Positions 12,158 through 22,911 of a stretch of DNA of 64,000 nucleotides are shown here, in pieces. Within the stretch, counting starts at the first letter, position 1, and every line of letters starts with the position of its first letter. The DNA lies in contig CM042688.1 of assembly GCA_023614405.1 (NCBI GenBank), positions 70,356,253 to 70,420,252 on the forward strand, written 5' to 3'. The notes beneath the pieces were generated by a model. It saw only the letters and a list, made by a program, of their open reading frames with translations. It did not search any database and had not been told where the DNA came from. The translations under genes and the position numbers were made by a program. The stretch is from Avena insularis. Lineage: Eukaryota; Streptophyta; Magnoliopsida; Poales; Poaceae.

Positions 12158-12768
12158 CCTAGTCGCCAAACAGTGTATGTATCCGAAAACCTCATAAATG
12201 AAAATGAGGACTCCACGAGAATCTCGGGGCTCCTTACAAGCGTAATGTGCGTACTGTTCTCCGATTAAAAATCTTTCGGCTCGGCTACCCCTACCGGGGC
12301 TCGCGGATGGCCACTTAAGCCAACTAACGCTGAGTAGTCTGCGATGATGTCGAGGCCCACTCTTCGTCTCAGCTCTGAGACGCAACCCGGCTGTCCGGCT
12401 AGCAAAACAAAAGCCCGAGGCATCCCACATGAAAAAGCGGGAAGAGGCGCGACAGATCAGGCGTCGGCCCAGCAACTAGCTCAAACCAATCCAGCCGCTA
12501 AGCCGCTAGTACCGTCGTAATGTCTTGTCAGCTCCCGATTCCATTGCAGACTGCGCAACATTTGCCCGGCAAGGACACAGCGAAAACAACAGAACACACG
12601 AGAAAGCGACTAAGCGCCTAGAAAGGAGCAAGCCGGTTTTTGAAAAAATAAGCCGTTTTCCGGCTACGATTTGACGGACTAACCTATTAACCTATGAAGA
12701 TGTACGTGCATGCATATGTGCGTTCTTGTCCGACTACTTCGAGTCAGAATTCAGGAGAAGGAAAGAAG
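12158..12768 (+). other. Gypsy-1 3' untranslated region before the tandem repeats
   Basis: No gene is recognised on either strand. The stretch lies between the end of pol and the hairpin repeats, and opposite the 3' end of the antisense gene. Open frames at 11936-12475 (minus) and 11951-12268 (plus) have no coding signature. Confidence 0.6.
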
Positions 12769-13230
12769 ATTCGAAGCCCTTGCCTTCATCAAGCGCTCCG
12801 AATCTCGGGGGCTACACCCACTGGGTGCGCTCGCGCGCCCCCAGTGGAATCCTGTAGTTCCCGGCCGACTAAGGGCGTTTAGCCGGCAGTTCGGAGCCCA
12901 GGTGAGGGCAAGGGCGGGAGCAATAAAGGACAAGAAAGATTCGAAGCACCTGGCTACGCCAGCTACTCCGAATCTCAGGGGCTACACCCAGTGGGTGCGC
13001 TCACGCGCCCCCACTGGAATGTTGGTTCCCCCGGTTGAAGGCGTCCAGCCAACGAAAGCAGCCGACTGGGGCGAGGCCAGTCGGATAAAGTTAGAAGAGC
13101 GGGGAAGAACAAGGAAGATTCGAAGCACCTGGCTACGCCAGCTACTCCGAATCTCGGGGGCTACACCCAGTGGGTGCGCTGGCGCGCCCCCACTGGAGGT
13201 GTAGTTCATCCGGCTAAAAGCGTGTAGCCG
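12769..13230 (+). repeat. Three tandem repeats of about 170-179 bp with a conserved hairpin
   Basis: Three copies start with GATTCGAAG (the TCGAAG core at 12771, 12941 and 13120), giving periods of 170 and 179 bp. Each includes CTCCGAATCTC, GGGGCTACACCCA and an inverted repeat of 13-bp arms with a 4-5 base loop (for example CCAGTGGGTGCGC with GCGCCCCCACTGG near 12988-13017). Tandem repeats in the 3' region are a known property of Tat-lineage elements. Confidence 0.88.
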
Positions 13231-13316
13231 GGCCAGGTCAGCCGGGCGAAGCGAGCCGGCAAAGATATCAAAGGAAAACGCAACACACAAATAAAGGAAG
13301 GCCCAAGAATTCAATA

Positions 13317-16300
13317 TTAACAAGCAAAAGGGAGAAGCTCGAGAGTTACCGACATCAAAGATAGCCGTGCAGAATGAACAAGTTTCGATAATAAAAAAAA
13401 ATACAAATAAACCCGGCATCCCGGGGAAACAGATAAACGGCATGGCCTCTGCCGTGGGACGCTCTGGCGATGGCGGAATCTGGGCGGGCGAAGCCGTGCT
13501 CGTTCGGTTCCGGCGCTGGCACGGCGCACGAGACTCGCATCCGGAGTGTCGGGGGACTCTGAGTCGGTGAGCACCTCGTCTGGATCCACGTAGTCGGCGA
13601 TCTTGATGGCGGACCAGCGAAGCTCCGGATGGGCTTGGCGGATAGCGGCAAGATCGGCTCCGGCGCGGAAGCCCCCGTCGATATTCTCGACGCGAGCATC
13701 CTTGTACCAGGAAAGCATCAGCGCCAAGGCCATCTCCGCTCCACCCCGCGCCGCCAGATCTCGCAGCCGGTCCACCGCAGCCGGCACCTCTCCCACCTTC
13801 GCCGCCAGCTGCGCCATCGTCTCCGGAACCGGAGCCTCCGGCCACACAAAGGAGAAGATGTCCCGCGCCGCCTGATGAAGCTTCGCGGCCTCCTCGCCAA
13901 GAAGAACGACGAGCTCCTGAGCATTCGGCTGTGCTCCCGGCCAGTTCTCCTACGGTTGTAGGGGCAGAGTCTATCTTGCGGGTAAAGGCTGTCAGAAAAG
14001 AGGAGTCAAATCCGGCTACCGGATCCAGAAAGAAAAGAAGACGGAAGAAAGAACTCACCTTTGGCGGTGTGGCTGACTTGCATCAGCTCCTCCACCAGCG
14101 CCTTCTCCTTGACCGCTAGCCATTTTATCTCCTTCTCTTGGTCCTTGTTCTGGGCCTCGAGAAGGGAGAGGGCTTCGGCCCGGCTAGCGAGCAAGGCGTC
14201 GCGCTCCTTGACCGTAGCCTCCAAGCCGTCTACTCGCGCGTGCCAGTCCTTGTTCTGCAAGCGCAGCGTGGAGTTGGACCTGCTCAGCCAGTCGTTCGCT
14301 TTCTTCAAGCGATCGATCTCGCGCTGGGCGCACGAGACAGTACGAAGCCGACTATTAAAAAAAAGCCAGACGAATGAGGCGGGCTTACTCTGGGAGGTCC
14401 CGTTGGCTGCAGCAAGCTTCTGCTCCAGCGTCCGGTTCCCACCGGCTGTGGCCTCAAGCAACCGGATCTCCTTCACCGCCAGCTCGAGCGTGGCGGCAAG
14501 ATCCGACAGCAAAGCGGCGGAAGAGGCGTCGTCGTCCACGGTGTTGACGGCCAAGGACTCCTTCAACGCGAGCACCGCTGTCGCCACCTCCCGGCGCCTG
14601 CCGGGTCGTCGTCGCCTACCACGACAAGCTCCTTGCCAGTAGCCCCCCGCGCGCCCGTGGAGGAGCCTTCCGGCTGGGCGCGAGTCGCTTCCTGCTGGGG
14701 ACCCTCCGGCTGGGAGGGGGCAGCCGACTCGGCTTGAGGAGGACAAGGAGGCTGCGCCTCAGAGGAAGGGGAGGCGCCGGTTGGATCCGTTGGGGTGCGA
14801 GGCGGCGACCGGTGGCGTCGAGCCGGCTCATGGCGCCGAAAGAAACCAGTGCGCTAAAGAGAAAGAGGAAAAGACAAGAGCAAAACAGGCTAAAGTCAGA
14901 AAAACAAGGACAAGGCAAAACAAACAGAAAGCACCAAGGGGGTTAGGGAGAAAAACGTACCCCGGCACAACTGGGGGCGGCCCTTTCTTCCGTCCAAGAC
15001 GGCTTGGCGGCAGGGCGCTGGTTCGGCCCCTCTTCAGAGCCGTGCGGGTCAGCGTCCGGCTCGTCGTTCCGGCTGGGGAAGGCATCACCGTCCCCATCCG
15101 ATTCCTCGCCGGATCACCGAGCGCGCGGCTCGGGCAAGTCCGGCGCGAACACCTCGAGAGGAGCGTCGCCCTCCTCGCGAAGGATGCAGGGGAAGATCTG
15201 GCAAACGCAAAAGGGTAAGCCAGACATAACAAGGAAATAACAGAGGGAATAAGCAAAAATTCTGGCTATAAGAACTTACCCGGGGCGCGCGGTTCTCCCG
15301 GCTGTAGGGCGCCAGGCTGAACTTCTAGTTCTCCCGCAGTCGCTCCTTGCTAATCGTCCACAACCACTCCTTCAAGTTGTGGTAGCGGGGATCGCGGCGT
15401 GACAACCGGGTCGGGTCCAGCCGGCCGGAGTAGAAGCACATTTTGTGAGCCTGCTACTGGAGCGGCATCACCAGCCGGGACATCCAGCTAAGGGTGATGT
15501 CCCGACCGGTCAGCTGGCAGGTGACAAGGGAGCGCATGCGTGCCAGCATCGCGTCCGTCTCCGCCTTGTCACCGTAGACCTTCAAGTCCTCGTTTTGCCG
15601 GCTGGACTCGACGTCTTGGAAGGCCGGCAGGTTTATCCGGTCGACGTCGGTGACGTTCTTGACATAAAAGTCGCTGCCACGCTGACCGTCGTATCTGAGC
15701 AGAACTTCGGGTAGCCGGGTTGGGAGCGGGGGTATATGGATGCGCCGCCGCAGACGACTAGCGGGCCCTTCGTGTACTAGACCTGCGGCTGAACTCGGAA
15801 GAGCCGGCAGAAGAGCCCGAGATCCGGCTGGATCCCGAGGTAGCTCTCGCAGAACGCCATGAAGTGCGCCACTATTCCGATGGCGTTGGCGCCGAGGTGG
15901 TGGAGGCGGAGGTCGAAGAAGGCTAGAAAGGTGAGGAAGAAGGGATGCAGCGGTAGCGCGAACCCGCGCGCCAGGTGCGAGAGGAAGATCACGTGCTCCC
16001 CCTCCGCCGGATGCGGCGACTCTTCCCCACGGCGTAACCGCACCGCCACCTCCTCCGCCCGGTGAAGGGCGGGTCGCGTACTGCGATCTGGTCTCGGTGA
16101 CGGAGGAGCCACACCAGTTCGCGGTCTGCCATGTCCGGCTGAGGAGAAAAGCGGCGGAGCAAAGGCGGTGGCTCAGATGGCGTTGTGGCCGCGCGAACGG
16201 GCGCGCAGAGGCAAAACACAGGAGCAGCGGCGCGCGAGAAGGAGAGGAAGATTGCAGCGGGGGAGCGAAGGAAAAGAACTGCCTCCCCCGCGGCATCCCT

Positions 16301-16347
16301 TTAAGGGACCAGAAGGGCAACCGTCGGCGGGGCCACGTGGCGCGCAT
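13317..16347 (-). pseudogene. Gypsy-1 antisense spliced gene (Transposase_28-type)
   Basis: On the strand opposite gag-pol, several exons with GT-AG boundaries can be traced. The first (16347-15280, with an upstream stop near 15777) has the motifs HVIFLSHLARGFALPLHPFF and LRLHHLGANAIGIV, which resemble the 'putative gypsy type transposon' domain, and ends at a GTAAGT donor (15274-15279). Later exons lie between 15197 and 14006 (introns at 14324-14389 and from 14058), with a likely coiled coil (KERDALLASRAEALSLLEAQ). The last covers 13847-13317 (ELRWSAIKIADYVDPDEVLT). A CCCTTTAAGGG box at 16298-16308 could be its TATA element. Its role is unknown. The frame has stops, so this copy is probably dead. 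Confidence 0.62.
16298..16308 (-). promoter_or_regulatory. TATA-like box for the Gypsy-1 antisense gene
   Basis: CCCTTTAAGGG lies about 310 bp inside the 3' LTR and is followed on the minus strand by a GC/CT-rich leader. Gypsy-2 has a similarly placed TTAAATAGGGG. This is inferred from position only. Confidence 0.35.
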
Positions 16348-16616
16348 CCGGGCGACTCACACCCCAACCGCCGCCTAGATCCCGTGTGCCGGGACGGGAT
16401 GCGCGAAGATCTGGGGAAACCGAGGCGCCGGGCAAGCAGCTTCCCGAGGCGACGTGGCGGACGTTATGCTGCCGCCCTGAGCAATGATGGCGCGTCGCGC
16501 GCGTGGCGGCGTCGCCACAGCGTCATGGGTAGCGCAACCGCCGAGTTCAGCGGATCAAAATTGCGGAAGGGAGCGCGATTTCACCCAAGGCGGAATCCAC
16601 GCAGCGCCGGGGCTGG

Positions 16617-17325
16617 TGTCGAGATGATCCTGGATACCCCACCCGAGTAAGAAACAGATGATCGGTCTCGGCGGTGACCGGTCTGCAGCCGGATAGGGTA
16701 GGAGGGACCGGCTATCACCCGATGGCGGACCACGGAGAGGAAGCGGATACAACACGTGGCGGATCCAATCGAGAGGGGCGACGACGGCGTGTATCGATGC
16801 ACGGACGCCTCACGACGACAAGACGGCAACCACCCTCCCATATCGAAGACTTGGCGTGGTGACGAGCGGTGGCGGTGCTTAACGACGGCTCGCGACGGTG
16901 TCCATGTGCCTCACGACAACCATACCGCTCATACACCGATGTGACATACCATGCGGTATCAGATGACTAGCCGGCTGGGACCCGCTATATGGGGCCCGCC
17001 AAATGGACTAGCCGGTGAGACCCTTGCCTCTCTTCCTATATAAGGAGAGGGAGGCCTCAGAGAAAGGGTTGGTCTCAGTTCATTTAAGGCAGTAGCTAAG
17101 GGATACAGCTCGAGGAGCACTTGTAGCTCGTGTATTTCACCTAGTCAGATCAGGCAGGAGTAGGGGCTTTACCTCACCACGAGGGCCCCGAACCTGGGTA
17201 CTTCTTGCGTCCCGCCACGCTCGCTCGTATCCAATCTTGCCTGTGGACGCCGTCGATAGCTTTCCTGCTAGTCCCCACACCTCTATCTAACCTTTTTAGG
17301 TACTGCCGTTCCCAATACAACGACA
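16617..17325 (+). repeat. Gypsy-1 3' LTR
   Basis: 709 bp, TGTCGAGATGATCCTGGATA to CAATACAACGACA. The TATA box is at about 17036-17046. The part from there to the end matches 8628-8914 with one visible substitution (CTC/CTT near 17238) and two single-base indels, whereas the upstream U3 differs by many substitutions and indels. Confidence 0.92.
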
Positions 17326-17841
17326 ATCGTGGTATGATCTCTATAATTCCTTTGTGTGTAAGGCCAAGTTCTATGGAACTTACACGTTAAGTGTGTTGTA
17401 AGAGTATCTATCATATATCTACTTACAACAATACCATATCAAGACACTAGCCCAGCAACGATCTAAACTAGACGCCTCTAATTTATCAATTGCAAGTTTT
17501 ACGTGGCTTAGGGCTTTCGGAGATAGAACCGGTCTTACCTACGAACATGAACCACAACGAGGATAACCAAGTTATTAGCAACTCGTTGTAAATCAGATAT
17601 TGACTATAGTAGGAGAGACAGACACCCGCTAGCCACTTATGCAAAACTAGTTGCATGTCAGTCGTGGAACCGGTCTCATGTACGATGACATGTAAGGTTG
17701 GTCCGGGCCGCTTCATCCCACTATGTCACCAATATCCAAAATACATAGAAGATGCAATAACATGATCATCATCGCCCACATATAAACACATATGTACTAC
17801 CCGTGCAAAGCACCTACGCGTAGATCAGGCTCTGATACCAC
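17326..17841 (-). other. Copia-1 leader, LTR-proximal part, with primer-binding site
   Basis: Untranslated leader between the 5' LTR and the Gypsy-1 insertion. Bases 17829-17840 read TGGTATCAGAGC on the minus strand, the standard copia primer site complementary to the 3' end of initiator methionine tRNA, one base away from the LTR. No coding sequence is seen. Confidence 0.9.
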
Positions 17842-19481
17842 TGTTGGGTCCGCAACATAGAAAACAAAAAAATTCCTACGATGAGAACTATACGCCAAGA
17901 TCTATCTACTAGATACAGAGCAACCGGTGGACATACATCCATGGAGAACTTACCCTCGAAGACAACAAGTTTTGTTAACGAGTAGGAACTCGTGGTTGAT
18001 GTAGTCGTACGCTTGCCGATCTCAAGATCGTGTGGAAGTCCGAGCGCCGCAAATCAGTAGCGCATCCATCCTCGCACACACGTTCAAGCCACCGGACAAC
18101 CTCCACCTCCTCGCTCCAGTGAATCAACGGAAGTAGCAACTCCTTCCAGACGCAAGGCCACCGGGAACATGTATCTCGCTAATCCGAGACCATAGGGGAA
18201 TATCTAGAGGGGGAGAGAGATCCTTCACGAGGAGGTGTGCTTTGTGAGGGAGGAGAGGGGGCCTTTTATAGGAGAGGGGGGGCTCCTCCCCTACCATGGC
18301 CGGCGGCCAAGGAGGGAGCCCCCTCCTCTTCCTCATTCATGTGGTGGAAGCTCTCACATCAATTCATTTTCCACCCAAAGTTCCACTCACATGCATTAAA
18401 TTTCCACCAAATTTAATGCAACTCTCAATTAATAAAACTCTTTTATTTATTTTATTCAGAATTTTGTTAATTACTTTAATTAACAAACATTCACATAAAA
18501 CCCCTTGCAACATTTCAATATCACATGCAGAACCACTTTCTACAATTTCACCTGAAACAATTCTGGTTTCTATCGAAACATTTCCTGCGCTTTGCAAACC
18601 TTTTGTCTGAAATATTTGTGCTCCAAAATGGTGTCCGGCAACCCTTAAGTGTGTCACCCTATGGTTCGCGAATAATGCAGACATGATTGAGACTCCTCTC
18701 AGATCAATAATCAGAAGCGGGACACGAGATCCATCTTGACTCTGCATATTCAACGATGACTTCTGTGATCATGAGAACCTTTAACGCTAGTAACTTAATC
18801 CCTTTGTCTCATGATATAATACATGTCCGAGATTCGATCATCGGTATCCAAATACCTAGTTTGATCTTGTTACCAACATGCACTCTTTTCTCGTTCCCAT
18901 GATATAACATTCTAGTGATCACATCACTTTCTTGCAAGCTACCTTAATGTGATATCACCGAGAGGGCCCAGAGTATATCTATCCGTCATCGGGATTGACA
19001 AATTCCACTCTTGATCCATGAGCCTCAACATAACACCTTCGTAGCACTAAACCCACATTTATAGTCACCTTGTTACGGTGTGACGTTTGATGTTATCAAG
19101 ATACTCTTCCGGTGTTAGCAATTAACATGATCTCATGGTCTAAGGACTAAGATTACTTCGTATGATGTTATAGCAATATAAACATAATGACTTTGATCGT
19201 AATGCTATACATCGGATGAATGTTCATCACATTATTTCACAAATGTTGTGACCTCGTTATTAACAACATCCAATGTCCATGATCAGGAAACCTTGATCAT
19301 CTTGTTAATCAACGAGCTAGTCTTGAAGAGAGGCATAACTAGGAACCTTTTTTGTTTATTAAACACACATGTATTGACGTTTCCTTTCAATACAATTATA
19401 GCATGCAAAATAAACATCTATCATATACTAGAAATACATAATAACAACTTTATTATTGCCTCTCATGGCATATTCCCTTCA
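17842..19481 (-). repeat. Copia-1 5' LTR
   Basis: About 1640 bp and colinear with 1978-3637. Because the element is on the minus strand this LTR would be its promoter. A TATA-like CTATAAAAGG lies near plus 18261-18271. Differences from the other LTR are scattered substitutions and short indels. Confidence 0.92.
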
Positions 19482-19960
19482 TCATGGGGTTCTACAAGCC
19501 ACACATGGTGCCCCCGGCCTAAAGAGAGTGTAAAAAGAGCTAAATTATGAGCTTCTCCATTTGAATTCCTTCCTTCATGAGTGAATATAACCTCCTGGAA
19601 CTCCGATCGGTGCATGATTATCTCCTGAATCACTGAAGCATAGCTTCCTCTGATGCCCGCATCAATATCATTAGTGATCTATTTACAATCACTTGCAATG
19701 ATCATCTTCTGCAAAGTCGTATCTTCTACTAGCGCCAAGGCTTCACGGCAAGCAAGAGCTTCAAGGACAGGAGGATCAGAGACACCCAGAAGCACAACAA
19801 CTGATGAGCCACTATAAACTCCTCATATGTTCTGAAGATTGCAGCAATAGCTCATGAGGATTTATTCCTGGCTACATACACGTTTCCTTTCACATAACCA
19901 GTCTTCGGAGGGATCCAATTCGGTACAGGAGTTCTGCTCGAGGCCGAGCCCCTCACAGGT
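19482..19960 (-). pseudogene. RNase H-like (RVT_3) domain fragment interrupted by Copia-1
   Basis: The minus strand encodes, across shifted frames, the blocks LEALACREALALVEDTTLQK, IIASDC, TNDIDAGIRGSYASVIQEII and SNGEAHNLALFTLSLGRGHH, which are typical of the plant RNase H-like domain RVT_3 found in LINE polymerases and in stand-alone proteins. A WIPPKTGYVKGNVYVA block near 19870-19920 corresponds to the domain start. There is an in-frame stop after SDCK (near 19682) and at least one frameshift near 19850. The C-terminal codons are at 1936-1977. It could be a LINE tail or a host gene relic. Confidence 0.65.
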
Positions 19961-20397
19961 GTTGTGTGATGTGGTACCAAAGCCAAATCCTTCTGCCACA
20001 CACAATGTGAGCTCCCATGAATTTGGGTCAAATCACATATGAGCTTCCACACATATGGGTTTTGGGATTTATGGAAAATCTGAAATCTACGTGGAACAAA
20101 AAGTTTTTAGCTCATTTATTTCTAACATCAACCTCCACGTTCTCAGCAATGTCATCCCTGTGAATTCTAGATTATAGCCTTCTAAAAAAATATAAGTAAA
20201 TTTAAGTCTCAGAGGGATCAGTGTTCTAGATAGTGGCACCGCACGGAACGATGTTGCTCTTGCTATTGGGGATCCCACCGTACCACCGCTCTCGGTAAAT
20301 TCAGTGATCGCAATCGCCGTGGTGGTGCCCACCGTGCGACACCGAGGAGAATCACCAGAATCGCTGACCAAACCGGTGGAACACGAGATATGAGTTG
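19961..20397. other. Unassigned stretch
   Basis: I see no recognisable gene or repeat end. A minus-strand frame at 20087-20413 has no family resemblance and lacks supporting context. Confidence 0.5.
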
Positions 20398-21224
20398 AAA
20401 GAGTTAAATCCATGGTTTCGCGATGACTAGGCGCTCAGTGGGATCCACTATCAGCGTCACACTTGAATTGATGGTCACCGAATTTGCACAAGAACGTCAG
20501 CCATGGTCACCGAGTGATACGTAGCTTATGAGGGCTTTATTGCAAAACGGTGAACATGAACTAAGCCCCGTGTTTCAACCGGACCCGTTCGTTCCGACCC
20601 GAGCCGCTCCTCTGCTGTCATCGTTCTAATCCTAAATCAGCGCCGCTTGGGAGGGCTAGCTCGCTACTTCCTCCAAGGGCTAGCTCGCTACTTCCTCCCA
20701 GAGCATACAATTTGGTCCAGAGTAATTTAACGGACAGATTGTCTTCGTGTACGGCGGCTCGCACAATTGCCCGGCCTCCGTCCATTAAGCTAGCAAACCG
20801 ATTAATCTAACGGACTTGACTATAGTACGTACCGTGCCCACACCAGGGTTCAGCACCCGCGGTAATCCTTCAATGCTTTTGTTTGTAGGACCGCTCTTCA
20901 CCTCCACGCACTAGCACAACAATAATGTTTGCTAAGTACTTTTGACTGCTACATTATTTTCAGCTAGTGTATAGTACTCCACGGTCTATTTTATTGACTG
21001 GTACAATATTTTACCATCTTCTGAATTCAATGATACGTGACCAGTTTTTCTTTTAAAAAACTTAGACGAATTCATATGAAAAATCTTGTGTAGTTTTTTA
21101 TTGCTATTCCCAACTTATTTCTTATACGTCAGCTACCAAATGATGTGCAATAAGATGCCAGCGTGTTGTTGGCACTTACAACTAAAAATAAATGACCGCA
21201 AAATCTACACAAGTCGCAAGATAA

Positions 21225-21605
21225 TTTATTTACCAATGACTATCAGATTATTTGCTAGCGACTATCGTATTATTCGCCATCGGATTATTTGCGAACAACT
21301 ACCAGATTATTTGCGAATGACTACTAGATTATTTACAAACGACTAATAGATTATTGTGAATGAGTATCAGAATATTTTTTAACTACTACCCAACACAACC
21401 CGATTATTTGCCAATGACTACCGAATTATTTGAGAATGACACCCAGATTAATTGCGAACGATTACCAGATTATTTGTAAATGACTACCAAATTATTTGCA
21501 AACTACTAAAAAATAGTGTGAACAACCAGCAGATTATTCGCAAACGACTACCAAAATATTTGCGACCTACTACCAGATTATTTTCGAATGACTACTAGAT
21601 TATTC
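21225..21605. repeat. Degenerate minisatellite, unit about 22 bp
   Basis: More than a dozen imperfect copies of a unit like AGATTATTTGCGAATGACTACC follow each other, with substitutions and small indels. The array lies inside the long-inverted-repeat transposon. Confidence 0.85.
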
Positions 21606-21626
21606 CCTGCTACTACTTGTTTTATA

Positions 21627-21850
21627 CTCCCTCGGTTCCTAATATATGATGTTTTAGCTTCTTTCTGAAAAAAGCACACACGCACACGCACACGCACACG
21701 CACACGCACGCGAACATATATATAGAGAGAGAGACTTCTTTTAGTCTATATGTTCACTCGTTTTACTCCGAACCTATAAAATCAAAAGATGTCTAAATAT
21801 ACAGTTTCAGAAAAAGGCTAAAATATTTTTAATTTGGAACAAAGAGGGAG
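21627..21850. mobile_element. Stowaway MITE
   Basis: It starts CTCCCTCGGTTCC and ends GGAACAAAGAGGGAG, which are inverted copies, and is flanked by TA at 21625-21626 and 21851-21852. This is the Tc1/mariner-type MITE signature. A CACACG/CGCACA simple repeat and an (AT)n(AG)n tract lie inside at about 21675-21734. Confidence 0.85.
21675..21734. repeat. Microsatellite tracts
   Basis: A run of CACACG units (about 21675-21710) is followed by short TATATA and GAGAGA runs. Confidence 0.85.
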
Positions 21851-22156
21851 TATTAGATGTATTATGTAGTTAACAGACGATTAAAAAACCCCAGTGCGCA
21901 CCTATCACATACTGAAAACTTAAAAATGATGTTTGGGTTGTAATCCAAGTGTCTAGACTCTATTGGAATTTAACTTATCGTAAAAAATTGCCTTAGATGC
22001 TAGTATATATATGCCTGGGAGAGTGAGGGTGTCGTGTCCTCGCTGCAGAAAGGTTTCTGAAAATGGCCCTCCATACAAACGCATGCATGTGTGCTGATTA
22101 CTTAACCGTGTAAAAAATTACCATGCAAGATCGGTAGACTGTAGTGTTGTAGCCGC

Positions 22157-22256
22157 GAGATTTTTGTTGCTTGCCTGTACGAAAGACCAAATGCATCTAA
22201 ATCGGTGAGATTTTTGTTGCTTGCCTGTACGAAAGACCAAGTACGTCTAAATCGGC
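22157..22256. repeat. Tandem duplication of 50 bp
   Basis: GAGATTTTTGTTGCTTGCCT begins at 22157 and again at 22207. The two 50-bp copies differ at only a few positions (for example AATGCATC versus AGTACGTC). Confidence 0.85.
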
Positions 22257-22743
22257 GATGGCGCTTGGGAGGGCTAGCTCGCTACCGTCGGTGCCTCCAA
22301 TTTAGGGTTAGAACGACGGCAGCAGAGGAGTGGCACGGGTCGGAACGAACAGGTCCGGTTGAAACGCCGAGGCTTAGTACACGTCCACCATTTTGCAATA
22401 AAACCCTCCTAAGCTACGTATCACTCGGTGACCATGGTTGATGTTCTCGTGCAAGTTCAGTGACCATCAATTCAAGTGTGACGCTAACAGTGGATCCCAC
22501 TGAGCGCCTAGTCATTGTATACATCGCGTGACCGTGGCTGAAGCTCTAGTGCAAGTTCGATGACCATAAACTCATATTTCCTGTGTATGGTGATCGTATT
22601 GACTTTGCTAAGCAAGTTCAGTTACTAACCATGAATTTAACTCGAGTTGAAACTCCATGCATGGAACCTACGACTCCGTGAGATAGCCATCCCCATCGGT
22701 GCCCCCGACGTCCCTTTCTCTCACGAGGAAATACTGAATAGTA

Positions 22744-22911
22744 CTTCCTCCATTTCAAAATATAAGATGTTTTACCTTTGTGAAAGAAGTGTATTTATAC
22801 ATTTTTTAGTGTGTAGATTTATATAGGTTTGGACTGAACCTACATAGTAAAAGAGGTCTAGATACACTTCTTTACAAAACTAAAACATCTTATATTTTGA
22901 AACAGAGGGAG
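22744..22911. mobile_element. Stowaway MITE (168 bp)
   Basis: The ends CTTCCTCCATTTCAAAATAT and ATATTTTGAAACAGAGGGAG are inverted copies of each other and TA flanks the element on both sides (22742-22743, 22912-22913). Confidence 0.87.

Larger units (their letters stand above)
8201..17325 (+). mobile_element. Gypsy-1: Tat-like Ty3/gypsy retrotransposon, internally deleted
   Basis: The element is bounded by about 710-bp LTRs with TGTC...GACA ends and a near-perfect 5-bp target duplication (ATTGT/ATCGT). It has a primer-binding site next to the left LTR, a gag region, an integrase, and a 3' region with tandem repeats and an antisense spliced gene. Protease, RT and most of RNase H are absent: gag ends near 10900 and the next recognisable pol codons (at 10955) belong to the linker before integrase. 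The Tat assignment rests on similarity of gag, linker and integrase to Gypsy-2 and on the antisense Transposase_28-type ORF. It can only be non-autonomous. Confidence 0.9.
1978..19481 (-). mobile_element. Copia-1: Ty1/copia retrotransposon, minus strand, with nested Gypsy-1
   Basis: The element is bounded by two about 1.65-kb LTRs that begin TGTTGGGTCCGC and end CCTTCA on the plus strand, and by a perfect 5-bp target duplication TCATG at 1973-1977 and 19482-19486. Read on the minus strand the order is 5' LTR (17842-19481), initiator-Met-type primer site, leader, gag, protease, integrase, RT, RNase H, 3' LTR (1978-3637), which is the Ty1/copia order. Internal sequence is split at 8201-17325 by Gypsy-1. 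The LTRs differ at roughly several percent of sites by eye, so the insertion is not recent. Coding sequence is broken by several stops and frameshifts, so the copy is defective. Confidence 0.93.
20398..22645. mobile_element. Long-inverted-repeat DNA transposon (Mutator-like or foldback type)
   Basis: The left arm (about 20398-20640) and right arm (about 22301-22645) are inverted copies of each other: for example GACTAGGCGCTCAGTGGGAT at 20425-20444 has its reverse complement near 22494-22513, and ACCGAGTGATACGTAGCTTA is equally inverted. The right arm has an extra segment of about 130 bp that duplicates its own subterminal motif (GCAAGTTC ... GTGACCA). No transposase is seen inside, so it is non-autonomous. 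The target duplication could not be fixed, so the superfamily is an inference from arm length. Confidence 0.65.

Noticed and set aside
17829..17840. Possible tRNA gene remnant (tRNA-Met 3' end match)
   Set aside because: Only the 12-base complement of the tRNA 3' end is present, immediately next to an LTR, so it is a primer-binding site.
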